In this document: in pieces, positions 51,114-64,000 of the stretch
Layout: each line of letters starts with the position of its first letter
How positions within the stretch are numbered: the stretch's first letter is position 1
Origin: Tolypeutes matacus
Lineage: Eukaryota; Chordata; Mammalia; Cingulata; Chlamyphoridae
DNA: 64,000 bases
NCBI GenBank assembly: GCA_026826555.1
Contig: JAKSZT010000116.1
Span: 2,438,465 to 2,502,464 of the forward strand
Direction: 5' to 3'
Position numbers and translations under genes: made by a program
Notes under the pieces: generated by a model
The model's input: only the letters and a program-made list of their open reading frames with translations
Told to the model about the DNA's origin: nothing
The model's database searches: none

Positions 51114-54100
51114 AAAGGAACAGAATCCACATATACACAAATGGAAACTCAGGAAACCAGACAAGAAAGAGCTCCCAGTCTCCAAATTTCTCCTATGGCT
51201 CATGAAGTATCTTACAAACACCCAGAAGTGAAAAAGGGACTTGTAGGGTCCACAAGGTGACAAAGAGTGACTCAAATGTTAACAATATATTGTGGGGGAG
51301 AAGAATAGTTCATAAAAGTCAAGAACCTAATCCATGAAGAAAAGTGTACTGACTCCCATTCTATGCACATGTGATTATAGCCTCCAGCAATGAAGAAACA
51401 CATAAGGAAGACCACTTAAGAGAGATAGGTTATTCCAAGGTTTCATATTTGTCTCTCACCACCCACTTTCTTTTAGTATATATATTTAGTGATGCATATC
51501 AATCATACATGAACATACATAAGCCTGAAGTCTAGAGCAGAAATCACGACCTTAGAAAATAAAGGGGCATAACACCTTACAGTGGTCCCATCTCAAGCAG
51601 AAACTTCAATTTTGATTCATTTTTAAAAATTGGCCAGAGCAGTTTTGAAACATGACTAAGAATTATTATCCATGGCTCCACTTGGAAGTACAAATGCTGA
51701 TATTCCCATGATTTAAAAAAAAATCTTTCTCATTGAGACATATTAAACCAATATCTTTTTTATCCATATGTACATTCCCTGGTCCTTGGTATATTCACAG
51801 TGGTGTGCATTCATCTTTTCAATCACTATTAAAATTTTTCATTAGCTCTATAATAATTATAATAAATTAGAAAACCTAGAAGAATAAAGAAGAAATTATT
51901 CACCACTCAATCCATTTGATGTCTCTGACATACAGAGGTGTTCTTCTGGCTGTCCTTTAACAACATTTTTTTATTATAAATCAGTTTTATTGATGGTGAT
52001 CCCATACTATATCATGTGGACAAAGTGATCAATGAATGGCTTTTTTACACCTGTTGAAAAAGTCTGCATCTTAAAACTTTGAACTGAAAAGGATAGTAGA
52101 TTGAAGGAAAATGTTAATTTTAAAAGGGAGTGCAGGTAAATTGATAATTCTGAGTAGATATTTTTCCATGATTTCATTATTGTTTTTTGAATGTTTAGAA
52201 GGACATCATTGGGTTGTTCTCAAGTGCAGACATATTGTGATGCATGTATCCATATATAATAACCTGATCTTATGACATAGTTTAAGTTTTTAGAAATTAT
52301 TGAAAGTAAAATCAAGCTCATTCTTACAAAGAAATAGGATCCACATTCACACAAATGAAAACCCATGTACTCAGAGTAAAATAGCTCCCAGCCTCCAAAT
52401 TTCTCCTGTCTTATGAAAGACCTTGCCAAAAACCAGAAGAGAAAAAGGGACTTATAGGGTACACAAGGTGACAAAGAATGATCAAAGAATAACAAGATAT
52501 CATTGGGGAGAGGAATGGTTCATAAAATTCAAGGACATATCCATCAAGCAGAGTGTACCACACTCCATTCTATGATGCATGATTATAGCTTCTAAGAATG
52601 AGGAAACACAAAAGGAAGACCACTTTAGAGAAATTGGTAATTCCAAAGCTTTATATCTGTCTCTCACCATGCTCTTTCTCTTAATATATATTTTTAGTGA
52701 TGCATATTGATCATATATGTACATACATAAACTTGAAGTCTAGAGCAGAAATCATGACCTTAGAAAATAAAGGGGCATGTAACTTTACTGTGTCCCCATG
52801 CACACATCTCCAGCAGAAACTTGAATTGTGATTCATTTTTTAAAATTGGCCAGAGCTTTTATGAAACATGAACAATAACTACTATCCAGGGTTAAACTTG
52901 GGTGTACTATTCCAGACTTAACCATCATTTTTAAAACAAATCTGTTTAATTGAGACATACTAAACCAATATCTTCTTCAACCAATGTGACATTCCCTTGT
53001 CCCTGATATATTCCCCGTGGTGTGCATTCATATCTTCAATCTTTATTAAACATTTTCAGTAGCTCTATATTAATTATAATATCTAAATTAATCCCAAGAC
53101 CATAAAAAAGAAATTATTCACTTCTCATTCCATTGGTTGACACTGACATACATAGGTGCTGTCCTTGAACAACATTTTTTTATCTATCAGTTTTATTGGT
53201 ATGTGATCCCATACTACATCACGTGCACAAGATGAACAATTAAAGGCTTTTTACACTGTTGAAATGGTCTTTATTTAAAATTAGGAACAGAAATGGCTGT
53301 TAGATTGAAAGAAAATGTTAATTTTAAAAGGAAGTGTAGGTAAATAGTTAATTCAGAGGAGATGTTTTTCTATGATTTCACAATTTCTTGAGACATATTA
53401 AACCAATATCTTTTTTATCTGGTGTGGACATTCCCTGGTCCTTGTTGTATTCACTGTAGTGTGCATTCTTTTCTTCAATCACTATTAAACCTTTTCAATC
53501 GCTCTATAAATATTATAATAAATAAAGAAATACCAGAAGAGTAAAGAAGAAATTTTTCACCTCTCAATCCACTTGTTGATACTGAATTACATAGGAGATA
53601 TTCTGGCTGTCCTTGAACAACGTTTTTTTGTTTATCTATCAATTTCATGCATATATGATCCCATACTACATCATGTGGACAAAATGACCAATGAATGGTT
53701 TTTTAAAGCTGTTGAAAATCTCTTTATTTTAAAATTATGACCTCAAATGGATATTGCATTGAAAAAAAATCATAATTTTAAAAGGCATGTAGGTAAAACT
53801 ATAATTCTGAAGAGATCTTTTCCCATGATTTCACTATTGTTTACTGAATGTATAGAAGGCTCCAGATTTTGTTTCAAGGAAACCATTCATGATTTTCTGG
53901 ATATCATTTGGTTGTTCTCAGGTGTTGAGAGACTGTGATGCACGTATCCACATATAAATACCTGATCTTACAAAATATTGTAATTTTTTACTATGTATTG
54001 GAAATAAAATCAAGCTCATTCTTTCAAAGAATCAAAATAAACATATTCACAAATTAAAACCCAGGAACTTAAGAATACAAAGAACTCCAAGCCTCCAAAT

Positions 54101-56765
54101 TTCTCCTTTGGATTATGAAGGACCTTGCCAACACTCAGAAATGTAAAAGGGACTTGCAGTGTCCACATGGTGAGAAAGAGTGACTCAAATGTTGACAAGA
54201 TATCATCAGCAAGAAGAATGGTACATAAAACTCACGGACCTAATCCATCAAGCTGATTGTACCACCCTACAGTTAATGTACGTGTGTTTAAAGCCTCCAA
54301 CAAGCAAGAAACACAAAGGTAAGATAATTTAAGGGAAATAAGTAATTCCAAAGCTTCTGTTTGTCTGTCATCAACCTCTTTGTCTTAATATATATTTTTA
54401 GTGATGTGTATCAGTCATACATGAACATACATAAACATGAAGTCTAGAGCAGAAATCACGACCTTATAAAATAAAGGAGCATAACATCTTACAGTGGTTC
54501 CATCTCCAGCACAACCTTGAAGTGTGAAATATTTTCAAAAAAATTTGCCAGAGCATCTTTGAAACAGGACTAATCACTATTATCCTTGACTAAACTGGGG
54601 TGTATAATTCCTGACATCCACACAATTTTAATAACAACTCTTTTATATTGGGATATATTAAACCAATATCTCTTTTATCCAATGTGTACATTCCCTGGTC
54701 CTTGGTATATTCACAGTGGTGTGCATACATCTATTCAATCATTATTAAATCTTTTAAATAGCCCCATAATAATTATAATACATAAAGAAAAACCAGAAGA
54801 ATAAAGAAGAAATAATTCACCTCTCTATCCATTTGTTGACACTGACATATCTAGGTGTTTATCTGGCTGTCAGTGAACAACTTTTTTTTGGTTTATCTAT
54901 CAGTTTTATTGATATGTGGTCCCATAATACATCATGTGGGCAAAGTGAGAAATGAATGGTTTTTTTAAAGCTGTTCAAAAGGATTTTATTTTAAAATTAT
55001 GAACTGAATCGGATATTAGATTGAAAGAAAATGTTAATTTTAAAAGGGAGTCAACGTAAATCGATAGTTCGGAAGAGATCACTTTCTGTGATTTTACAAT
55101 TGTTTAATGAGTGTTTAGAAGGCTCCAGATTTTGTTTCTAAGATACCATTCCTGATTTTATGGACATAATTGGGCTGTCCTCGAGAGCAGATTGTGATTC
55201 AGGTATCCATATAAAATATATACCTACTCTTATGACATATCACAATTTTCTAGAAAGTACTGGAAATAAAATCAAACTCATTCTTACAAAGAAACAGTAT
55301 CCACATATAGAGAAGAGAAAAGCCAGGAACTCAGAGTACAAATAGCTCCCAGCATCCAAATTTCTCCTATGGCTTATGAAGGACCTTGCCAACAACCAGA
55401 AGAGAAAGAGGGAAATGTAAGGTCCACAAGGTGACAAAGAGAGGCTCATATGTTTAAAAGATATCATGGGGGAGAGGAATGGTTCATAAAATTCTATGAC
55501 CTAATCCATCAAGAAGAGTATACCATCCTCCACGTTATTCACATGTGATTATAGTCCCCAACATGAAGAAACACAAAAGGAAGAGCACTTTATAGAAATA
55601 GGTAACTCCAAAGCTTCATATTTGTCTCTCACCACCCTCTTTCTCTTAATATATGTTTTTATTGATGCATATCAATCATACATGAACATATATAAACTTA
55701 AAGTTTAGAGCAGAAATGAAAACCTTAGAAAATAAAAGGGCATAACTCCTTACAATAGTCCCATACACACATCTATATCAGAAACTTGAATTGTGATTCA
55801 TTTTTAAAAAATGGGCAGAACATTTCTGAAGCATGGCTAAAAACTATAATCCATCACTCAATTTGGGTGTACACTTCCTGACATCCCAATGATTTTTAAA
55901 ATAAATCAATTATATTGAGACTTATAAATCCAATATATTTTTTTATTCAATGTGTACATTCCCTCATCTTTGATATATTCACAGTGGCTTGCATTCATCT
56001 CTTCAATCATGATTACACCTTTTTAATAGGTCTGTAAAAACTATAATAAATAAAGAAAAAACAGAAGAATAAAGAAGAAATTATTCACCTCACAATACAT
56101 TTGTTGACACTGACATACATAGGTGTTTTTCTGGTTATCCTTAAAAACTTTTTTATTATCTATCAGTTTTATTGATATGTGATCTCATACTACATCATGT
56201 AGACAAAGTGAACAATTAATTGCTTTATTAAAGCTGCTAAAGAGGTCTTTATTGTAAAATTATGAACTGAATCGCATATAAGTTTGAAAGAGAAAGTTAA
56301 TTTTAAGAGGCTGTGTAGGTAAATCAAAAATTTTTTGGTGAATTTTGTCCATGATTTCATGACTGTTTTCTGAATGTTTAGAAGGCTCCAGATTTTGTTT
56401 CAAGGAAACCCTTCCTGATTTTCTGGACATCATTGGTCTCTTCTCGAGTTCAGAGAAATTGTGATGAAGATATCCATTTATAAATACCTGTTTTTATGAT
56501 ATAATGTAATTTTTTAGAAAGTATTGGAAATGAAGTTAAACTCATTCTTACAAAGAAACAGAATCCACATATACACAAATGAAAACCCAGGAACTCAGAG
56601 TACAAATAGCTCCCAGCCTCCTAATTTCTCCTATGGTTTATGAAGTACCTAGCCAACACCTAGAAGAGAAAAAGGGACTTGTAGAGGCCACAAGGAGAGA
56701 AAGAGTGACTCAAATGTTTACAAGATATCATGGGGGAGAGGAATGGTTCATAAAAGTCAGGGACC
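51114..56765 (+). repeat. Satellite block D, about 1.26 kb monomers
   Basis: The satellite resumes mid-unit, with units starting near 52053, 53258, 53711, 54973 and 56236. The unit at 53258-53710 has a large internal deletion. Intact spacing is about 1260 bp. No gene is supported. Confidence 0.93.
53258..53710 (+). repeat. Satellite monomer with about 0.8 kb internal deletion
   Basis: The unit runs normally for about 130 bp to tatgatttcacaatt and then jumps at about 53386 to tcttgagacatattaaacca, which belongs near the end of the monomer. Only about 450 bp remain. Flanking units are full length. Confidence 0.82.
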
Positions 56766-57798
56766 ATTTTGGTGTTCTATGGGATGTTACTGAGTTGTGC
56801 ATAAGCATTTCCTCTGTGATGCCCTCTTGACTCTCTATGAAGTCTCTTAGCCTGAGGGATCCAGAGACACCAAGGTCCTATATATGGGGGGATAGCCCCA
56901 GAGATTGATGGCTTCTCAGTGTGCTCTTATTTGGAATCTGTGCTCCTGAGAGTGACAGAGTTGGACTAAAATAAGTCCTCCCTGCACACGGTCCGTCAGT
57001 CCCTTCTATACAAACATATATGTGATGATGAAGTTTGTAGGTTTACTTCAAGAGACTGGAGCCTCTGACCTGCATATGTACCAGCTGTGCCTGGAAATTT
57101 GGTGGGGCTGCAACTCCTACTATACAGCTCAATGGCCTCACCCTAGTCACCTGGTGTGGAAACGATGATGGACAACAGCCATTCCAGGTAATGGAGAGAG
57201 CTCGTAGCTGAAGGCAGGATAATCACATCCACCGTTTCCATGGTATATAAACCCACTCTCACGTGGAGGTGAATTGGACATTGCCATTCAAGTGCTCTCA
57301 GGATTGGGGGAAGAGCTATGGACTAGAGTGCACTTAATGGTATTCTGTTGTAGACATATTGTGATTCAAGCAATGGAAGAAATTGTAACAGTGAGGTGGA
57401 GCCAGTGACCACTAGATGCTTTGGGGTGGGGAGGTGAAGGGCAGTTGTAATACAGGGGCTTTTTCAGGACTTGGGGGTTGTCCTGAGTGACGTTGTCGCG
57501 ATGGATATAGGCCATTTTTCATTAGCATATATCATGCAGATCTGTGTGGGAGAGAGTGTGGTCTATGATGGGAACTGTGGTGTCTGCTTTGTGACAAAGC
57601 CCCAGGATATGTATATCCATAGTAGGTGATGTGCCACACTAATGAAAGATGTTTATGTGAGATGATATGGGAGGTGGAGATCATGGGATCCCTGTAATTT
57701 TTATGTAACATTTATATAATCTAAGCATCTTTTAAAATATATTTAAAAAAATCACAATTATGCAAGTAAATGCACATATAAGAACATATATCTTTTTT
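56766..57798 (+). mobile_element. 5'-inverted L1 3' UTR fragment
   Basis: From 56766 to about 56852 the sequence is L1 3' UTR in minus orientation (tttggtgttctatg, agtctcttagcc). At about 56853 it switches to plus orientation (gagggatccagagacacc) and continues to 57798. The two parts come from nearly adjacent stretches of the 3' UTR, about 39538-39625 and 39650 onward in the full copy. The target duplication is aaaagtcagggacc (56752-56765) and aaaagtcaagcacc (57799-57812). This is the classical product of twin priming. The 3' end stops about 70 bp short of the full terminus and lacks a clear A tail. Confidence 0.88.
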
Positions 57799-60700
57799 AA
57801 AAGTCAAGCACCTACTCCATCAAGCAGAGTGTAATGCCCTCCATAATATGAACACGTAATTATAGCCTCCAGCAATGAAGAAACACAAAACGAAGACCAA
57901 TTTAGAGAAATGGGTAATTCCAAAGCTTCATATTTGTCTGTCACCAACATCTTTCTTCTAATAAATATTTTTAGTGATGCATGTCAATCATACATACACA
58001 TACAGAAACTTGAAGTCTAGAGCAGATATCACGACCTTAGAAAATAAAGTGGCATAAAACATTACAGTGGTCCCATACACATTTCTCCATCAGAAATTTG
58101 AAATTTGACTATTTTTAAAAACTGGCCAGAGCATTTCTGAAACATGACTAATGACTAGCATCCATGGCTCAACTTCAGTGTACAATTTCTGATATACCCA
58201 CAGTATTTAAAACAAATCTGTTTTATTAAGATATATTAAACCAATATCTTTTTTATCCAATGTGTACATTCCCTGGTCCCAGGTATATTCACAGTGGTGT
58301 GCATACATCTCTTCAATCATTATTAAACGTTTTCAATATTTCTATATTAATTATAATAAATAAAGAAAAACCAAAAGAATAAAGAAGGTATTATTCAACT
58401 CTCACTCCATTTGTTTACAGTGACATACATAGGTGATTTTATGGTTGTCCTTGAACAAGTTTTTTTGTTTATCTATTAGTTTTATTGATATGTGATCCCA
58501 TGTTACATCATGTGGACAATGTGAACAGTGAATGGACCTTTTAAAGCTGTTGAAATGGTTTTTATTTTAAATTTATGAACTGAAATGGATATTAGGCTGA
58601 AAGAAAATGTTAATTTTAAAAGGGAGTGTAGGTAAATTGATTATTCTGTGGACATCTTTTTCCATGATTTCACAATTGTTTACTGAATGTTTAGAAGGAT
58701 CCAGATTTTCTTCTAAGAAACCATTCCAGATTTTCTGGAAATCATTGGGTTGTTCTTGAGTGCAGAGAGATTGTGATGCAGATATACATATATAAATTCC
58801 TGCACTTAAGACATATTGCAATTTTTTAGAAATTATTAGAAATAAAATCAAACTCATTCTTACAAATAAACAGAATCCACATATACACAATTGAAAACCC
58901 AGGAACTCAGAGTACAAATATCTCCCAGCCTCCAAATTTCATCTATGGCTTATGAAGGAACTTGCCAAAATCCATAAGAGGAAAAGGGACTTGTAGGGTC
59001 CACAAGGTGACAAGGAGTGACTCAAATGTTTTCAATATATCATGGGGGAGAGGAATGCTTCATAAAACTCAAGATCTAATCCATCAAACAGAGTGTATTA
59101 CCCTCCATTTTATTCACGTGTGATTATAGCCTCCAACAATGAAGAAACAAAAAAGGAAGACCAGTTTAGAGAAAAAGGTAATTCCAAAGTTTCAGATTTG
59201 TCTCTTACCACCTTCTTTCTCTTAATATGTGTTTTTAATCATGCATATCCATCAAACAAGAACATACATAAACTTGAATTCTAGAGCCAAAATCACCACC
59301 TTATTAAATAAAGGGCCATTACACCTTACAGTGGTCCCATCTCAAGCAGAAATTGAATTGTGATTAATTTTTAAAAATTGGCCACAACATTTCTGAAACA
59401 CAACTAAGAACAATTATCCATGGCTCAACTTGGTGTACAGTTCCTGATATCCCCACGATTTTTAAAACAAATCTGTTTTATTGAGATATATTGTAGAAAG
59501 ATCTTTCTTATCCAATGTGTACATTTCCTGGTCCTTGGGATATTCACAGTGGTGTGCATTCATCTCTTCAATCATTATTAAACGTTTTCAAGAGCTCTAT
59601 AATAATTATAATAAATAAAGAAATACCAGAGCGATAAAGAAGAAATTATTCACCTCTCAATCCACTGGTTAACACTGACATACATAGGCATTTTTCTGGT
59701 TGTCCTTGAACAACTTTTTTGTTTATCTATCATTTTTATTTTTATGTTATCCCCTACTGCACCATGTTGACAATGAGAACAATGAACTGCTTTTTTAAGG
59801 CTGTTGAAAATGTCTTTATTTTAAAATTATGAACTGAAATGGATATTAGCTTGAAAGAAAAAGTTATATTTAAAAGGGAGTGTAGCGGGAAGCGGCTGTG
59901 GCTCAATCAGTAGGTCTCCCGTTTACCATATGGGAGGCTCCAGGTTCGGTTCCCGGGGCCTCCTGGTGAAGGCAAGCTCGCTCGCGCGGCGTGGTTAGCT
60001 GACCCAGAGAGCACAAGCAGCAAGGGGGGGATAAATGAATAAATAAAATATTAAAAAAAAATAAATAAAAATAAAAGGGAGTGTAGGTAAATTGATAAAT
60101 CAGAGTAGAACATTTTCCATGATTTTACAATGGTTTACTGAATGTTTAGAAGCTCTGGATTTTGTTTCAAGGAAATCATTTTTGATTTTCTGGGCATCAT
60201 TGTGTTATTCTCGATTGTAGAGAGATTGTGATGCTGGTATACATATATAAATAACTGCTTTTATGATGTATTGTAATTTTTTAGAAAATATTGGAAAGAA
60301 AATCAAACTCATTCTTACAAAGAATATGAATCCACATATAAACTAATGAAAAACCAAAGAACTCAGAGTACAAATAGCTCCCAGCCTCAAATTTCTCCTA
60401 TGGCTTATGAAGGACCTTGTCAACACCTAGAATAGGAAAAGGGTTCCTAGGGTACACAAGGTGATAATGAGTGACTCAAATGTTTACAAGATATCAAGGG
60501 GGAGAGGAATGGTTCATAAATGTCAAGGAACTAATCCATCAAACAGAGTGTAGCCCCTTTCATTCTATGCACACGTGATTATAGCCTCCAACAATGAAGA
60601 AACAAAAAAAGACCACTTTAGAGAAATAGGTAATTCCAGAAGTTCATATTTGTCCCTCACCACCCTCTTCCTCTTAATATATATTTTTAGTGATGCATAT

Positions 60701-60962
60701 CATTCATACATGAACATACATAAACTGAAATCTAAAGCACAAATCACAACCTTAGAAAATAAAGGGGCATAACTCCTTATAGTGGACACATCTCCAGCAG
60801 AAACTTGAATTGTGATTCATTCTGAAAAATTGGCCACAGCATTTCTGAAACATGGCTAATAACTATTATCCATGACTCTACTTGGGTGTACAGTTCCTGA
60901 CATCCCCACAGTTTTTAAAACAAGTCTGTTTTATTGGGACATATTAAACCTATAACTTTTAT
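57799..60962 (+). repeat. Satellite block E
   Basis: Continuation of the unit that started at 56236, then units from 58549 and 59803. The last holds a SINE at 59887-60072 and is then interrupted by an L1 fragment. No gene is supported. Confidence 0.92.
59887..60072 (+). mobile_element. tRNA-derived SINE, xenarthran type
   Basis: The element starts gggaagcggctgtggctcaa and ends in an A-rich tail with ataaat repeats. A pol III A-box-like tggctcaatcag lies at 59899-59910 and a B box, ggttcggttcc, at 59943-59953. The exact 14 bp target duplication aaaagggagtgtag lies at 59872-59885 and 60073-60086 in the satellite. The perfect duplication and preserved CpGs (ctcgctcgcgcggcgtgg) point to a fairly recent insertion. 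Confidence 0.95.
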
Positions 60963-63082
60963 TTTCATATGTATTTTAAAAGATGCTTTGATTACATAAA
61001 TGTTACACAAAAATTATAGGAATTCCCATGATCTCCAGCTCCCATACCTCCCATAACATCTCACATAAACATCTTTCATTAGTGTGGTACATCACCTTCA
61101 ATGGTTAGATACCTCCAGGGCCTTTGCCACTAAGCATGGACCACAGTTCTCATTGGAGAAAACACTTTCGCCCACACAGTTCTGCATGGTATATGCTGAT
61201 GTAAAATGGCCTATATCTGTCACCACAACGTCACACAGAACAACCCCCAAGTACTGAAAAAGCCCCTGTATTGTAACTTCCTATCCCCTCACCAACATGA
61301 AAGCTTCTAGTGGCCACTGGATCCACCTCACTGTTATAATTTCTTCCATTGCTTGAGTCACAATACATCTACAACAGAATACCATCAAGTCCACTCTAGT
61401 CCATAGCTCTTTCCACACTCCTGAGGGGACTGGAGTGGTGATGTCCACTCCACCTCCAAGTGAGAGTGGAATTATATCGCATGGATATTGTGGATGGGAT
61501 TAACTTGCCTGCAACTGCAGGATCTCTCCATTCCCTGGGATTGAAGTTTACCACATCTTCTCCTCACCAGGTGACTTGGGTGAGTCCATTGAGCTGTAGA
61601 GTAGGAGTTGCAGCTCCAGTGAGATTCCAGGCACAGCTGGCACATAGGCAGGCCAGACACAGGGAGGAATTATTTGAGTCCAGCTCTGTCACTCTCAGGA
61701 GCACAGATCCCAAAGTAAAGCCCACTGATAAGGCATCAATCTCTTGGTCTATCCTTATTTATATAGGACTTGGGTGTCTCCAGAGCCCTCAGGAACCCAT
61801 CTGTGTAGGTTGATATTCACTTTGGTGTTCTATGAGATCCTACTGAGGTTTGCATAAGTGTTACCTCTGGGATGACCTCCTGACTCTCTTTGAAGTCCTT
61901 TATCCACATGAACTCATTTGTCTTTTCCTTTCCCCCCTTTTATTCAAGGTTTTTTCCAGTCATGTTTCAAGTTGGCACTTGGTATTAATCACTTGTTGCC
62001 AGGGAGGTTCATCCCCGGGAGTCATGTCCCACATAGGAAGCAAGGTAATGCATTCATATGCTTAGTTTGGCTTAGAGAGAGGCCACATTTGTGCAACAAG
62101 GAGGCTCTCAGATGGAACCCTTAGGCACCCCATAACAGTAGGCAAAGTTTAAATCACAAGAGCAAAGACACAAAAGGCTAGTCATCAATACCAAGTACCC
62201 AATAGTGGGCCATCCTCTTTTGCCAGACACTGCCCCTTCACTCAGGGGACTTTGTTGCTGTTCCCTTGGAGAATGTGGAAGTGTTCACCAGGCTGGGAAC
62301 TCAGTATTGCCTCAATTATTGAGGGATTTTCTACCCACTTTGACCATGCCCCATCCCTCGATCATTTGAAGAATTTTCTGTATACTGTTTAGGTATCTTC
62401 AGATGAACTTACTCCAATGAATCCCCCATCCTGGACACCTCCACCAATGATCCTCTGCAGTCCCCAATGTAACACTGCTGTCACCTAAATGTTCCCTGAA
62501 GATGAAGCCCATATAAAAACCAAATACAATTAAAAGGAAAATGAAATAATAATGATAAGCAAAAATACAAGACATAAAATACAGGGAAATTCAGGAAAAA
62601 AAACTAAAACTAAAATATTATTAAAGAATTGGGACATTCAAAAAAATAAAATGGGAAAAACAAAAAAATTTTTTTTTAATTTTTATTTTTTCTCCTTTTT
62701 ATCACTGCATTGGCAGGCATAAAGTGTGTACCGTTACACCTTTCCCTTCTCATTATCCAGTGTCTCCCAAATTTACATTTACTTTTCAAAGAAGATTTGG
62801 GTCACAGCAAAGTCACTCATTGAATGCAAGAGATCCCCATGAATGCATCCTTCTTCCCCCTTTCACACCCCATATTAAAAACATTATTTTTCTGAGGATC
62901 GTAGCATTGTTATAACTGTTATACAGATAGTGAATCATAGCTACTAATCATTGTCAATGGTTTACAGTATAGTTTAAAATTTAGATGGTATACTTTAATA
63001 ATTTTTGTTGCTATTATTTAGTGGTCATGGGAAATATTTATCATTACCTTACAATAATGGTCAGAGGACATGTTAAAAACAA
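60963..63082 (-). mobile_element. L1 3' UTR fragment with short 5' inversion, minus strand
   Basis: About 2.05 kb of L1 3' UTR in minus orientation (60963 to about 63015), collinear with 11450-13560. At about 63015-63020 the orientation flips: 63020-63077 (gtggtcatgggaaatattta) reads in the same direction as 38187-38240 of the plus-strand L1. This is again a twin-priming pattern. The last 110 or so bases of the normal L1 3' end are missing at the left edge. Flanking duplication is short and imperfect (aactttta type, near 60953-60962 and 63083-63092). Open frames here, such as 61460-61813, have no coding support. Confidence 0.88.
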
Positions 63083-64000
63083 AAACTTTTTTATCCAATG
63101 TGTACATTCTCTGGTCCTTGGTATATTCACAGTGGTGTACAGTAATCTCTTCAATCATTAATATACCTTTCAATAGCTCTATAATAATTATAATAAATAA
63201 AGAAAAATTAGAAGAAAAAAGAAGAAATATTCACCTCTCTATCCATTTGTTCACACTGACATACATAGGTGTTTTTCTGGCTGTCCTTGAACAACTGTTT
63301 TGTTTATTGTTCAGTTTTATGATATGTGATCCAATACTACATCATGTGGGCAAAGTGAAAAATGAATGCCTTTTTTAAAGCTGTTGAAAAGGTCTTTATT
63401 TTAAAATTATGATATGAACCAGATATTAGATCGAAAGAAAATTTTAATTTTAAAAGGGAGTGTAGGTAAATCGATAATTCAGAGAACTTTTTCCATGATT
63501 TCATGATTGTTTATTGAATGTTTAGAAGGCTCCTGATTTGGTTTCAAGGAAATCATCCTGATTTTCAGGACATCATTGGTCTCTTCTTGAGTGCAGAGAT
63601 ACTGTGAAGCAGGTATAAATACCTGCTCTTATGACATATTGTAATTTTGTAGAAAGCATTGGAAATAAAATCAAATTCATTCCTACAAAGAAACATAATC
63701 CACATATATACAAATGTAAACCCAGGAAATCAGAGTATAAATATCTACCAGCCTACAAATTTCTCCTATGCATTATGAAGGAACTTGCCAACACCCAGAA
63801 GAGAAAAAGAGATTTGTAGCATCCACAAAGTGACAAAGAGTGACTCAAATGTATACAAGATATCAAGGGGGAGAGGAATAGCTCATAAAAGTCAAGAAAA
63901 AAATCCATCAAGCAGAGTGTACCACCCTCCATTCTGTGCATGCATGATTATAGCCTCCAACAATGAAGAAATACAAAAGGAAGACCATTTAGAGAAAAAT
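63083..64000 (+). repeat. Satellite block F, running off the window
   Basis: The satellite resumes at acttttttatccaatgtgta; a new unit starts near 63383 and continues past the end. Sequence and orientation are as in the other blocks. Confidence 0.92.

Noticed and set aside
111..64000. CENP-B box in the satellite
   Set aside because: I looked for the TTCG...A..CGGG pattern in the monomers and saw none; the satellite is CpG-poor. A diverged box could escape a reading by eye.

Overview
This window is non-genic repeat DNA from a placental mammal, most likely a xenarthran and probably an armadillo. The species call rests on two tRNA-derived SINEs (about 30.36-30.53 kb and 59.89-60.07 kb) whose head resembles armadillo (DAS-type) SINEs as I remember them, and on a LINE-1 (L1) family with an unusually long 3' UTR. 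I found no host protein-coding gene, CRISPR array, operon or complete host RNA gene. Nearly all open reading frames are either L1 remnants or chance frames inside the satellite.

The base layer is an AT-rich tandem satellite with a monomer of about 1.26 kb, always in the same orientation. Roughly 35 full or partial units fill 111-11343, 20591-30967, 40826-49765, 51114-56765, 57799-60962 and 63083-64000. Several units carry large internal deletions. Some units at a distance of 3 to 5 monomers resemble each other more than their neighbours do, which suggests local higher-order duplication. Parts of the monomer resemble the antisense 3' end of old mammalian L1 (L1M-type) elements, so the satellite may have grown from old transposon DNA.

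The gaps between satellite blocks are insertions. (a) A full-length but old L1 lies on the minus strand at 11344-20590. (b) A nested structure lies at about 30968-40825: an old L1 3' end was split by a younger full-length L1 on the plus strand (31204-40690). That younger L1 later received a truncated U4 snRNA retropseudogene in its 3' UTR. (c) An insertion at 49766-51113 joins an L1 3' end to about 1.15 kb of unrelated DNA, which looks like a 3' transduction carrying an ancient L1M tail. (d) Two 5'-inverted L1 fragments lie at 56766-57798 and 60963-63082. (e) An L1 ORF2 piece lies at the left edge, 1-110.

Both full-length L1s keep the order 5' UTR (about 1.8 kb), ORF1, a spacer of about 63-64 bp, ORF2, then a 3' UTR of 2.6-2.85 kb. 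Both are dead: ORF1 and ORF2 carry frameshifts and stops. The plus-strand copy keeps more CpGs in its promoter and an intact YY1-like start and RT FADD motif, so it is the younger. The window is best read as a record of repeated retrotransposition into a satellite array. I see no evidence for a new enzymatic or defence system.
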